Shown: positions 7,168 through 15,922, counted from the first letter of the stretch. The stretch: DNA of 17,500 nt from Deinococcus arcticus (GCF_003028415.1 NZ_PYSV01000031.1:1-17500); one strand, 5' to 3'. The notes: generated from the letters alone by a model not told the origin. Numbers and translations: made by a program.

Positions 7168-7751
7168 GCCCCAGTGTGGCCTGAGCGCCTGAAGGATGCA
7201 TTCGACTCATGGCTTGACGTGTTGGGTGAGCATTCATGCTCGAAGGGATGACCTGGGCGCAGGCGCTCCCACCAAGCGTTCATCCGTTCATGACGGATGG
7301 CAGGGTCTTTCACCAGGCGATGACGTTTCCGACACCCCAAAGCCACAGGAAGCGGTCATCCGGTTCCGGAAGGCGCGCCCCACCATCTCGAATCAGAGCT
7401 CCACCCGGCACCCCTTCAGGGCCCAGGATTTCAACGTTTTCCACCACGACCAGGTCAAACTGAGCTGTACAGTGCGCTTCGGCCGACACACAAATTTTCC
7501 GCGAGATTGACCAAGAGGGCGTCACCCGCTACATGGCTGGGCAAGGTGTCCAGCTCGACACCATCCTTTGAATCTCTAGGGGAACCCAGACTGCCACATG
7601 ATCCGGAAACCCGACGAAGATGGCGGTGGTGCACCGGTCACCTGTGCTGATCAAGCATTCCTCAGGCGGTGGCCACAGGATGAAAGCGCACTTTGAAGAC
7701 GTCCTGGACGCGCCGCTTCCGCCGCCGGCTGCTGATCATGGACAACCCGGT
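7168..7751. other. Gene-poor region with short coding-like fragments
   Basis: No intact gene can be supported. A minus-strand frame ending at 7310 contains AQFDLVVVENVEILGPEGVP and reads like protein, but it has no recognisable family and no clear start. A plus-strand frame ending with TGA at 7571 reads IFREIDQEGVTRYMAGQGVQ, again with no start. A 7-bp hairpin (7281-7287 with 7293-7299) is present. The region may hold decayed genes. It separates the C39 gene from the end of lnt. Confidence 0.4.
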
Positions 7752-9335
7752 TCATCGGCCATACAGCGGACCCGTGGACTGACAACGCTCCCCGTGGTCA
7801 GCTCTCGTATCGAGGGCTTGACTGGAGATCGGGCGGAGCGAAATCCCCGGATTGCGGATCAGCCTGGCACCGGCCATCAGCAGTGCCAGTGCGCTTGCCC
7901 ATACGACCCAGTTGCCGTACAGCACGAAGGGCGTGCGAATTGTCGAGAGATCAAAGGTGACCCGGTAGGCGCCCCGCGCGCCCCGGGGCGCGCGAAACCG
8001 GACCTGGCCCCAGGGGTCAATGACTGCGCTGACCCCGTCGTTCCCGGCGCGCAGCAGAAACCGCCGGGTTTCGATGGCGCGCAGGCGGCCCATCTGAAAA
8101 TGCTGTTCGGCCCCTGCCCCCTGCCCAAACCACGCGTCGTTGGAGAGCACAACGAGCAGGTTGGCTCCGGCCCGCACGGCCTGCCGACTGAGCTGCCCAA
8201 ACACGGACTCGTAGCAAATGCTCACCCCCGCGCGCAGGTCCCGCACGGGCAGCACGTTCAGCAGCCTTCCAGGGGTCAGGCTGGTGTACCCGGCCATCCC
8301 CAGGCTCCTCAAGACAGGGGTATAGAGCCCCCCCAGCACACCTGAGAAAGGCAAACGCTCCCCGAATGGCACCAGGACGCGTTTGTCCTGCCGCCCCGTG
8401 ACCTCGCCGTCCACACCGTAGGCGCTGTTGCGCGCCTGGCCGGGCACATCGCCCGGGGCACCGAGCAGCAGGGGAACGCCCAGGCCCCGGAGGGCGGGCA
8501 GCACCCCCGGATCGGAGGCGGGCAGCGGACTCGCCGTCTCCGGCCACACGGCCAGGTCCGCTTCCCCTGAACGCAGAGCGCGCCGCGTCAGATCAAGGTA
8601 AATCTGGAACTCATTGAGGGTGCGCCCCTGGGCCTTGAGGCGCGGATCGATCGCCCCCTGCACGAGCACAGCGGTCCGGGGAGCGGGCGTGATGGGGGGC
8701 GTGACTTCCCGGCCCCACACGAGGCCAGCGCCCCAGACCGCCAGCCCCATCAGGAGAACAGGAGGACGGCTGCCCCCCAGACCGGCCAGGACGCTGGCGG
8801 TTCCGGTCACCAGCAGCGTGAGAAGCGCGGCCCCACCGATGCTGGCGAGCTGGGCCAGTGGGGTCTGGATCAGGGCGTACCCGGGCGCGCCCCACGGGAA
8901 GGCCAGGGGACCTTGGGTGCGCAGCGCCTCGAGCAGGACCCAGGCAAGGGGCAGAGCGAGCAGGGTGCGGGGGCCGAAGGCCACCCGGGTAAGGGTCAGG
9001 GGCACTGCCCAAGTCAGCGCCGCAGCGGGCAGGACGAGCACGGTGAGGAGCCCACCCAGGGGCCCCAGCACGGCCGCCATGCTGATGGGCAGCCAGGCGA
9101 GGTGCACACCGAAAAAGGCCAGGGCGAACGCGAACGCATGCCGGAAAGCGCCCCACCCGGCCGTGCTGTGGGCCAGACGGTGGTGCAGCATCGCCAGCGG
9201 GAGTGGAGCGAGCACGGCCAACGGTGACGGCAGGAACATCAGGCCCAGCATCACGCCGCCCAAGGCGTCCCCCAGCCAAGGGGGAGGGTTGAGTCGGGAA
9301 CTCCACAAGGCAACACGGTCGTTCACGCGCCGCAC
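7752..9335 (-). CDS. lnt: Apolipoprotein N-acyltransferase
   Basis: 527 residues. It transfers an acyl chain from phospholipid to the N-terminal Cys of lipoproteins, the last step of lipoprotein maturation in the inner membrane. The N-terminal half holds about six membrane segments (about 25-205). The nitrilase-like domain follows, with the expected triad: Glu266 in WPETASP, Lys318 in DKRVLVPFGE, Cys374 in ICYESVF. A C-terminal membrane segment (472-492) ends it, followed by a polar tail of about 35 residues that is longer than usual. GTG 9335 is chosen because it sits at the same offset from the upstream repeat as the first M23 start. GTG 9326 with AGGG before it is an alternative. Its substrates would include lipoproteins such as the DUF3105 protein here (inference). 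Confidence 0.95.
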   Translation of the reverse strand: MRRVNDRVALWSSRLNPPPWLGDALGGVMLGLMFLPSPLAVLAPLPLAMLHHRLAHSTAGWGAFRHAFAFALAFFGVHLAWLPISMAAVLGPLGGLLTVLVLPAAALTWAVPLTLTRVAFGPRTLLALPLAWVLLEALRTQGPLAFPWGAPGYALIQTPLAQLASIGGAALLTLLVTGTASVLAGLGGSRPPVLLMGLAVWGAGLVWGREVTPPITPAPRTAVLVQGAIDPRLKAQGRTLNEFQIYLDLTRRALRSGEADLAVWPETASPLPASDPGVLPALRGLGVPLLLGAPGDVPGQARNSAYGVDGEVTGRQDKRVLVPFGERLPFSGVLGGLYTPVLRSLGMAGYTSLTPGRLLNVLPVRDLRAGVSICYESVFGQLSRQAVRAGANLLVVLSNDAWFGQGAGAEQHFQMGRLRAIETRRFLLRAGNDGVSAVIDPWGQVRFRAPRGARGAYRVTFDLSTIRTPFVLYGNWVVWASALALLMAGARLIRNPGISLRPISSQALDTRADHGERCQSTGPLYGR

Positions 9336-9367
9336 CCTACGGGAGTCGTGTTCAGATGCGGTAAAGC
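9333..9367 (-). promoter_or_regulatory. Shared 7-4-7 direct-repeat element before lnt (site 3)
   Basis: Plus-strand 7-mers GTTCAGA (9350-9356) and GTAAAGC (9361-9367) are separated by TGCG. On the minus strand CTTTACCGCATCTGAACACG begins at 9366, and 17 of its 20 bases match site 1. The GTG start (9335) lies 31 nt from the element start. A 12-bp palindrome (GTAAAGCTTTAC, 9361-9372) overlaps the right half, so the site could also act on the plus strand. Confidence 0.45.
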
Positions 9368-9418
9368 TTTACACGACGCCAACACGTCCCACCTAAGCTC
9401 GCGGTGGAGGAACCTGAC

Positions 9419-9478
9419 ATGTCCACCCGCCCTTGCCCGCCCGCTTCCCTGCCGTCCACCCAGCTGGGGTCCACGTGA
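9419..9478 (+). CDS. 19-residue leader-like ORF with strong ribosome binding site
   Basis: ATG 9419 follows GGAGG at 8 nt, one of the best translation signals in the window, but the frame ends after 19 residues (MSTRPCPPASLPSTQLGST). The next ORF starts in the overlap GTGA (9475-9478). It may be a leader peptide or the shifted N-terminus of a lost gene. A TTTACA at 9368-9373 could be its -35 box, but no clear -10 was found. Confidence 0.3.
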   Translation: MSTRPCPPASLPSTQLGST

Positions 9479-9561
9479 CCTCGCCACGTCCCCGCCGCAG
9501 ACGGGCGGGTCCTTGGCTGGGGACAGTCCTGCTGATTCTGACGGTGCTGGGCTCGGCCTAG
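9475..9561 (+). pseudogene. 28-residue fragment: basic N-terminus plus membrane segment
   Basis: GTG 9475 overlaps the stop of the preceding short ORF. The product is a basic stretch (TSPRPRRRRAG) followed by PWLGTVLLILTVLGSA, then TAG. This is the typical start of an exported or membrane-anchored protein, so it is probably the 5-prime end of a gene whose remainder was lost when IS material entered downstream. A short single-span membrane peptide is the alternative. No downstream frame recognisably continues it. Confidence 0.35.
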
Positions 9562-9686
9562 CTCGCCCGCTCATTGTCAGCGTCGGACATTTTCTCGTGT
9601 GGGTGCAGCAATTTCGCTGGGATGTGCGGAGCGATCCATTGGGTGAGGCGCGTTACTGCGGCTGAAAGCGGGAGGAAAGTGAGATC

Positions 9687-9708
9687 GAGAGGGCTCATGA
9701 GCCCTCTC
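9687..9708. terminator. 22-bp perfect palindrome, probable terminator hairpin
   Basis: GAGAGGGCTCATGAGCCCTC followed by TC forms an uninterrupted 22-bp palindrome. It lies 46 nt beyond the IS630 remnant stop, and a short T run (TTTCTAG) follows on the plus side. It could stop transcription from either direction. No gene other than the fragments around it explains it. Confidence 0.5.
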
Positions 9709-9754
9709 CCTAGCGCCTTTCTAGCCGCCCTTGTCAACCCCTATTCGCGGTAAT

Positions 9755-9985
9755 TTATTGCTCCCGCTGGACATTGGCATCCGTCAGGTGACGAGGGCGT
9801 TGAATGTACCGGATCCGCTGCCAGGCTGTCACGAGCTTCGCCTTCAGGAAGGAGACCGAGCGGGCACAGCAGTTGCCCAGCACATTCCGCTTCACATACG
9901 CCCACACCAGCTCGATTGGGTTCAACTCCGGGGCGTACGGTGGCAAAAACACCAAAGACAGGCGTTTTACTGTTCCAGAGATGGT
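9755..9985 (-). pseudogene. IS630-family transposase, C-terminal remnant
   Basis: The minus frame reads LSLVFLPPYAPELNPIELVW followed by AYVKRNVLGNCCARSVSFLK, the well-known C-terminal block of IS630/Tc1-type DDE transposases with the last catalytic Glu in NPIE. Upstream the frame stops at 9986 and similarity fades near 9970, so about two thirds of the protein, including both catalytic Asp, is absent. TTG 9955 is the longest start-like codon but is inside the domain. The sequence up to 10071 holds a small hairpin (10007-10012 with 10016-10021) and nothing else recognisable. The fragment is a dead IS relic between lnt and the copper locus. Confidence 0.8.
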
Positions 9986-10071
9986 TTATGGCGAATCAGC
10001 CTCGGCGGGACGTGTCGTCCCACAACGCGGCGCGGAATTTCTGGCCCTCCCGGGGTGCGGTCCCATAAACA

Positions 10072-10104
10072 GACGCCGACAGCACACGGTGTGCTGTCGG
10101 CGTC
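10072..10104 (-). terminator. Terminator of the copA operon
   Basis: A perfect 14-bp GC-rich inverted repeat (10072-10085 with 10091-10104) with a 5-nt loop begins 11 nt after the last stop codon of the copA-linked genes. It is well placed to end the leftward transcript. The poly-T tail is poor. Confidence 0.75.
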
Positions 10105-10115
10105 CGGCCCCTCGC

Positions 10116-10526
10116 TTACGCGGGGCTCAGGGCGCGCACAAGATCCGTCAGCAGTTCCTCGGCCTTCTCGTACCCCGGGCGCAGGTACACCATGCCAAAC
10201 GTGGTCCAGTCCTGCACGGCCGCCACCTCCTGATCATTGTCGTGCAGCTTCAGGTGCGGGTACAGGCCGTACTCGACGTAGCAGCCGTACCCGTCCGCCA
10301 CGGTTTCCAGGGCGTGGGTGTTCTCGTCTGTCCAGGTCAGCACGAACGGCAGGGCGAAGCAGGGCTTGCCGCATGAGCCGCCCATGCCAACCAGCGGCAG
10401 GCCAGCCACGGTGGGGGTCTCGTCCCGCAGGCGGGTGCGGTCCAGGAAGGCGAAGCGGTCACGGGCCACGTCCCGGCTGGGGAGTTTCTGAGCAGCAATC
10501 CAGGGGCCAACCGTCAATTTGGGCAT
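10116..10526 (-). CDS. Unknown copper-locus protein, paralog A (conserved SCGKP motif)
   Basis: 136 residues, third gene of the copA operon. It is about half identical over 94 residues (hand count) to the gene before it. Shared blocks are GxGxSCGKPxFALP, LTWT, CYVEYGxxxHLK and AVQDWTxFGxVYxR. Conserved possible metal ligands are Cys52, Cys82 and His91; Cys56 is unique to this copy. No signal peptide or membrane segment is seen, so it should be cytosolic. I do not recognise the family. GGAG 7 nt before ATG 10526 supports the start. It starts 49 nt after its paralog and is followed by a terminator. Its place under a CsoR-type promoter suggests a part in Cu(I) handling, such as a chaperone, sensor or repair protein for a copper-damaged target. 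Confidence 0.8.
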   Translation of the reverse strand: MPKLTVGPWIAAQKLPSRDVARDRFAFLDRTRLRDETPTVAGLPLVGMGGSCGKPCFALPFVLTWTDENTHALETVADGYGCYVEYGLYPHLKLHDNDQEVAAVQDWTTFGMVYLRPGYEKAEELLTDLVRALSPA

Positions 10527-10575
10527 ACGAATCTCCAGGGAAGAAGGGGGAGGGCCAGGGTCAGGCGGTGTGGCG

Positions 10576-11007
10576 TCACGGCGCGGTGCTCTCCGGAGCG
10601 TCCTCCGGCTGAAGGGTAACGGTCAGGTCGCGCAGCAACGTGTCCGCGAGGGGGTACTCCGCCCGCACGTACACCACCCCGAACGGCGTCCAGTCCTGCA
10701 CGGCGAGCAGTTCGCGGTCGTCCACCCGCCGTTTGAGGTGCGCGAGCTGGCCATACTCGACGTAACAGAAGTGCTGCTCGGCCAGGTGTTCGAGTCGGTC
10801 CAGCGCCGCTTCGGTCCAGGTCAGCGGGTATGGCAGGGCGAACGCGGGTTTCCCGCAGGAACTGCCGACCCCCAGAAACGTCAGGCCCTGCTCGGCGTCC
10901 ACCGCGGCGCGCATCTGGGCCCGCTCCAGGAAGCTGCGCCGGCACTGGGCGTGCTTGGCATGCCGCCGCAAATTCTGCATCAGGGCCGCGACCTTCAGTT
11001 TCGCCAT
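10576..11007 (-). CDS. Unknown copper-locus protein, paralog B (conserved SCGKP motif)
   Basis: 143 residues, second gene of the copA operon, starting 16 nt after the copA stop. ATG 11007 has a near-perfect GGAGGTGA 6 nt upstream, so it should be well expressed. The N-terminal 40 residues are basic and helical (KVAALMQNLRRHAKHAQCRR) and differ from paralog A. The rest shares the Cys51 (SSCGKPAFALP), Cys81 and His90 (CYVEYGQLAHLK) positions. The acidic tail (QPEDAPESTAP) is unique. The start sequence MAKLKV resembles MPKLTV of paralog A, so the pair arose by tandem duplication. The function is unknown; see paralog A for the copper inference. Confidence 0.8.
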   Translation of the reverse strand: MAKLKVAALMQNLRRHAKHAQCRRSFLERAQMRAAVDAEQGLTFLGVGSSCGKPAFALPYPLTWTEAALDRLEHLAEQHFCYVEYGQLAHLKRRVDDRELLAVQDWTPFGVVYVRAEYPLADTLLRDLTVTLQPEDAPESTAP

Positions 11008-11023
11008 GGCACGTCACCTCCGT

Positions 11024-13540
<2,517 letters not shown>

Positions 13541-13550
13541 GGATTCCTCC

Positions 13551-13570
13551 AATCCCCCCCAGGGGGGTTC
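13551..13570. promoter_or_regulatory. CsoR-type operator (box A) in the copA leader
   Basis: ATCCCCCCCAGGGGGGTT is a near-perfect G/C-tract inverted repeat of the kind bound by CsoR repressors. It lies between the predicted copA -10 box and the copA ribosome binding site. Binding is inferred from form and context. Confidence 0.65.
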
Positions 13571-13581
13571 CTTCTGAGGGC

Positions 13582-13611
13582 AGCATAGACCCTGGGGGAG
13601 GGGGAATGCAA
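13582..13611 (-). promoter_or_regulatory. copA promoter with operator-like spacer (box B)
   Basis: On the minus strand, TTGCAT (13611-13606) and TATGCT (13587-13582) form a -35/-10 pair with an 18-nt spacer. The spacer contains CCCCCAGGGT, an imperfect version of the same G/C-tract palindrome. Repressor bound here would block polymerase directly. Confidence 0.6.
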
Positions 13612-13661
13612 GATGCCGCCAGGAAAAGCCTGTGCTTTCGGCTCTCCCTTCTCCAATCCTC

Positions 13662-13688
13662 TTGACACCCCAGGGGGGAGGGTATAGC
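13662..13688 (+). promoter_or_regulatory. copZ-csoR promoter with CsoR-type operator (box C) in the spacer
   Basis: TTGACA (13662-13667) matches the -35 consensus, and TATAGC (13683-13688) is a fair -10. The spacer is short (15 nt) and filled by CCCCAGGGGGGAGGG. A short spacer with a palindrome fits a tightly repressed promoter. The copZ start lies 21 nt after the -10 box. Confidence 0.7.
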
Positions 13689-13708
13689 TTGATGCCAGGA
13701 GGAAGACC

Positions 13709-13918
13709 ATGAACCAGATTGAATTGACCATCACCGGCATGACCTGCGGCCACTGCCAGAGCGGCGTCGCCAGCGCCCTGAAAAGCGTGCCCGGCGTCAC
13801 GGACGCCCAGGTGGACCTCAAGACCGGCAAGGCCGTTGTGCAGGGCAGCGCCGACGCGCAGCACCTGATCACCGCCGTGCAGGACGAAGGGTACGGCGCG
13901 GCCGTTTCCCCTCAGTAA
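13709..13918 (+). CDS. copZ: Copper chaperone CopZ
   Basis: 69 residues, a single HMA domain of ferredoxin-like fold that carries Cu(I) in the cytosol and hands it to CopA or CsoR. MTCGHC (11-16) supplies the two copper-binding Cys; the His between them is common in bacterial CopZ. AGGAGG lies 6-7 nt before ATG 13709. The gene is divergent from copA across a 168-bp control region and is first in an operon with csoR: the stop TAA shares its last base with an ATG (TAATG). Length and motif are typical of the family, and nothing is missing. Confidence 0.95.
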   Translation: MNQIELTITGMTCGHCQSGVASALKSVPGVTDAQVDLKTGKAVVQGSADAQHLITAVQDEGYGAAVSPQ

Positions 13919-13955
13919 TGCCCAGGGCGACGACCGCCAGGCCGCCTGCGCCCCA

Positions 13956-13970
13956 TCCCCCTGAGGGGGA
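13956..13970. promoter_or_regulatory. G/C-tract palindrome between copZ and csoR (box D)
   Basis: TCCCCCTGAGGGGGA is a perfect inverted repeat with a 3-nt centre. It is close in form to the CsoR-type boxes A-C. It could be an internal operator or an RNA hairpin that reduces csoR expression. If csoR starts at 13918 it lies within the coding sequence. Confidence 0.45.
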
Positions 13971-13998
13971 GGCCTGTCACACGAGCCAGCACCTCTGC

Positions 13999-14262
13999 AT
14001 GCCCGAAGACAGTCGCCAGCGCGCCGCGCGTCGTCTTGCCATCGCCCGCGGTCACCTGGAAAGCATCCGCCGCTCCCTGGAGGATCCCGATGTCTACTGC
14101 GTGGACGTGCTGCGGCAGATCAAGGCCGTGCAGGGCGCGCTCGACGGCGCGGCCAGCGTGGTCCTGCGCGGGCACCTCGAAGCGCACGTGGCGACCGCCG
14201 CCACCCGGGGCGACGCTCAGGACATGGTGGACGAGCTCATGGACGTGCTCAAGTACATCTGA
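13999..14262 (+). CDS. csoR: Copper-sensing repressor CsoR
   Basis: 87 residues, all-helical DUF156/CsoR fold. It releases DNA when it binds Cu(I), derepressing copper export genes. Helix 1 is [20 protein letters not shown]. The sensor site is Cys34 ([16 protein letters not shown]), His59 and His63 (RGHLEAHV). The second Cys of the mycobacterial site is replaced by His, as in Thermus thermophilus CsoR (Cys-His-His with the same 25 and 4 spacing). ATG 13999 gives Cys at the family's usual distance from the N-terminus. ATG 13918, which overlaps the copZ stop, would add a Pro-rich 27-residue arm spanning box D and is a real alternative. Neither start has a clear ribosome binding site. Confidence 0.92.
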   Translation: MPEDSRQRAARRLAIARGHLESIRRSLEDPDVYCVDVLRQIKAVQGALDGAASVVLRGHLEAHVATAATRGDAQDMVDELMDVLKYI

Positions 14263-14418
14263 GTGACGGCAAACCCCCTGTCAGGTTGCCAGGGTGAATA
14301 ACGCGCCGTTGGCCAGCCGCCGCTGACGGACCCAGATCACATCCGGAACGCGGCGGTCCGCTTGCCCTTTTCCCGTCGTTGCCTGTTCACGGCCGCTGAC
14401 CACCTCCGCCCTCCCGCT

Positions 14419-14446
14419 CCGGGACGAGCCCATGGGTTCGTCCCGG
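14419..14446. terminator. Strong hairpin between csoR and the glutaredoxin-like gene
   Basis: CCGGGACGA (14419-14427) pairs with TCGTCCCGG (14438-14446). The stem continues through a G-T wobble and CCC/GGG to a 2-nt turn, so the real loop is about 4-8 nt. It may end the copZ-csoR transcript 157 nt after csoR, or act on the gene that starts 19 nt later. T residues follow only weakly. Confidence 0.5.
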
Positions 14447-14465
14447 TGTTCCTGCGAGGCTGCCT

Positions 14466-14702
14466 ATGCCGCACGTCATCCTGTATGCCACACCCACCTG
14501 CCCCGACTGCCACGCGCTGCGGCGCTGGTTTGACCGGCACGGCGTCGCGTTTGAAGAACGCGACCTGACGAACCCGGCCGTCGCTGAGGAAGCCAAAGCT
14601 CGGTACGGCGTCCGGGTCGCGCCCATCACGGTTGTTGGTGAACAGTTCTTCTACGGGACCTTCGACCAGCAGCGGCCCAAATTGGAAGCGCTGCTGAGTT
14701 GA
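14466..14702 (+). CDS. Glutaredoxin-like thiol-disulfide protein
   Basis: 78 residues with a thioredoxin fold. VILYATPTCPDCHALRRWFD holds the CPDC active site (Cys14 and Cys17), followed by VAFEERDLTN, VRVAPITVVG with the cis-Pro (Pro54), and GTFDQQRPKLEALL. This matches small NrdH/glutaredoxin-like proteins that reduce disulfides or glutathionylated targets. Since the host group lacks glutathione (Deinococcus uses bacillithiol, from general knowledge), the partner is more likely bacillithiol or thioredoxin reductase. GCGAGG before ATG 14466 is a weak ribosome binding site. It lies downstream of csoR on the same strand, which suggests but does not prove a link to copper thiol stress. Confidence 0.85.
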   Translation: MPHVILYATPTCPDCHALRRWFDRHGVAFEERDLTNPAVAEEAKARYGVRVAPITVVGEQFFYGTFDQQRPKLEALLS

Positions 14703-14851
14703 TGCCTGTGCGAGAGGAACAGCCGGATGCATGGTGGGTTCCTGCGCTGGTACCCCTGTTATGGCGGCGATCAGCGGTGCACCGCTCCACCGGTTCGGGC
14801 ATGCACCCGGAACGTCTGGCGCCACGCCACCGATCTGCCGTTCACCAGTGA
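14702..14851 (+). CDS. Small ORF coupled to the glutaredoxin-like gene
   Basis: ATG 14702 overlaps the previous stop (TGATG) and opens 49 codons (MPVREEQPDAWWVPALVPLL, then a basic Arg/His-rich tail). The product has a short hydrophobic centre but no recognised family. The start-stop overlap favours real translation; the lack of any known homolog and the odd basic tail argue against it. The rest of the gap to 14931 holds nothing else recognisable. Confidence 0.3.
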   Translation: MPVREEQPDAWWVPALVPLLWRRSAVHRSTGSGMHPERLAPRHRSAVHQ

Positions 14852-14931
14852 AATCAGGGAGACGGCCATCTCGCCCTTTGTGTGAAGTGAAGACTCGATT
14901 TGGAGCCTGCTGAACGGGTTGAACATGTTAC

Positions 14932-15741
14932 TCATTGATACGTTGGAGAAAACGATTGAAATGCGGAAGAAAGCATCATATTCATTAAAAAGAATAAGGC
15001 AGATATCATTAAAGTGAGGAGGCCAAACACAATCAATTGCCGTTGCCAACGAGACATTTTCTTGATCTGGGCTTCGTAGATGTTCAAGAGGCTGAAAATA
15101 CCGCCCATGACGATGGCAAACACGATGAGCCACCGGTACGCCCACTCGGCCTTGATTTTCGCCGCGTCCCTCATGCTGACCTGCGTGATGCCGGCAATGG
15201 ACGCCGAAGGCACAAGCTGAGGGCGGCAATTTGACGTGAGGACCTGAATCAGCACCGTATCATCAGGATTCAGCAACAAGGGTGCGAGGGCCACGCCGCC
15301 TGGAATCACGGTGACCCGCGCCCGCTCGCGAACATCCTGGGGACGTGCACCAACGACGCGCTGCTCCACCACTTCACACTGGTCGCCCAGGCGTAAGCGG
15401 AGAACCGTGCCCGGCGCAAAGAGGTCAGGTGTGATGGGCCGCGCGCCCGAGTTGGCCACCTTGATCACCGTCGCGTACACGTTTCTCGCTTCCTTGCCAC
15501 CGACCGTCACGCGCACCTGTGAAGGCAGGGTGGAGCCCACGATCTGCGCCGCAGATTGAATGGTGGCGTCCAGCCGCAACCGTTGCTGGGCTGATGAAAC
15601 AATCAGCGGGATGATGCCAAAGGCAATGGTGGCCAGCAGGGCAAGTAACCCAAGAATATTGCCGAGGTTCCAGGGGGAGGCTTTGGGCGCCGCCGGCGCG
15701 TCCTCAGCCGCCGCGCGCTGAGCGCTGCGGCCCCGACTCAT
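14932..15741 (-). CDS. Unknown membrane protein, three predicted spans
   Basis: 269 residues. After a polar Ala-rich N-terminus, one membrane segment (27-49) leads to a soluble region of about 150 residues with beta-rich character (SQVRVTVGGKEARNVYATVI, VIKVANSGARPITPDLFAPG). Two more segments (201-221 and 235-257) follow, joined by a short basic loop (KKMSRWQRQ). With an inside N-terminus the middle domain would face outward. I do not recognise the family. The last 60 codons (14932-15060) are clearly AT-richer than the rest. ATG 15741 has only a weak GGGCG upstream. It is a single gene facing the glutaredoxin gene, with no visible terminator between them. Function unknown. Confidence 0.75.
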   Translation of the reverse strand: MSRGRSAQRAAAEDAPAAPKASPWNLGNILGLLALLATIAFGIIPLIVSSAQQRLRLDATIQSAAQIVGSTLPSQVRVTVGGKEARNVYATVIKVANSGARPITPDLFAPGTVLRLRLGDQCEVVEQRVVGARPQDVRERARVTVIPGGVALAPLLLNPDDTVLIQVLTSNCRPQLVPSASIAGITQVSMRDAAKIKAEWAYRWLIVFAIVMGGIFSLLNIYEAQIKKMSRWQRQLIVFGLLTLMISALFFLMNMMLSSAFQSFSPTYQ

Positions 15742-15834
15742 GGTTGACGCCCATCACTGAACATGGTCCTGGCCCTTCTCATGCCGTCAGCGTATCCGAC
15801 TTCACGCCACCCCTGGCAGAAGCCCAGGAGGCTT

Positions 15835-15856
15835 TGACCGCCGGGCAGAGCGGTCA
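15835..15856 (-). terminator. Hairpin after the second M23 gene
   Basis: TGACCGC (15835-15841) pairs with GCGGTCA (15850-15856) around an 8-nt loop, 67 nt beyond the M23 stop. It is plausible as the operon end on the minus strand, though the stem is short and no T tract is seen. Confidence 0.35.
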
Positions 15857-15922
15857 CAGGAGGTGACCCAGAGCAGTGGTGCAAAAGGCAGGTCGCCTGC
15901 CGGCCGACCTTCGGACGCCCCC

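Noticed and set aside
7684..7781. Short plus frame reading RRFRRRLLIMDNPVHRPYSG just beyond lnt
   Set aside because: No start in frame, Arg-rich from GC content, and no recognised family.
7620..8345. 241-codon plus-strand frame opposite the end of lnt
   Set aside because: Antisense shadow with no domain or start signal.
13541..13864. N-terminal extension of copA to 13864
   Set aside because: It would run through both copper promoters and copZ; ATG 13540 has its own GGAGG and begins the HMA domain.
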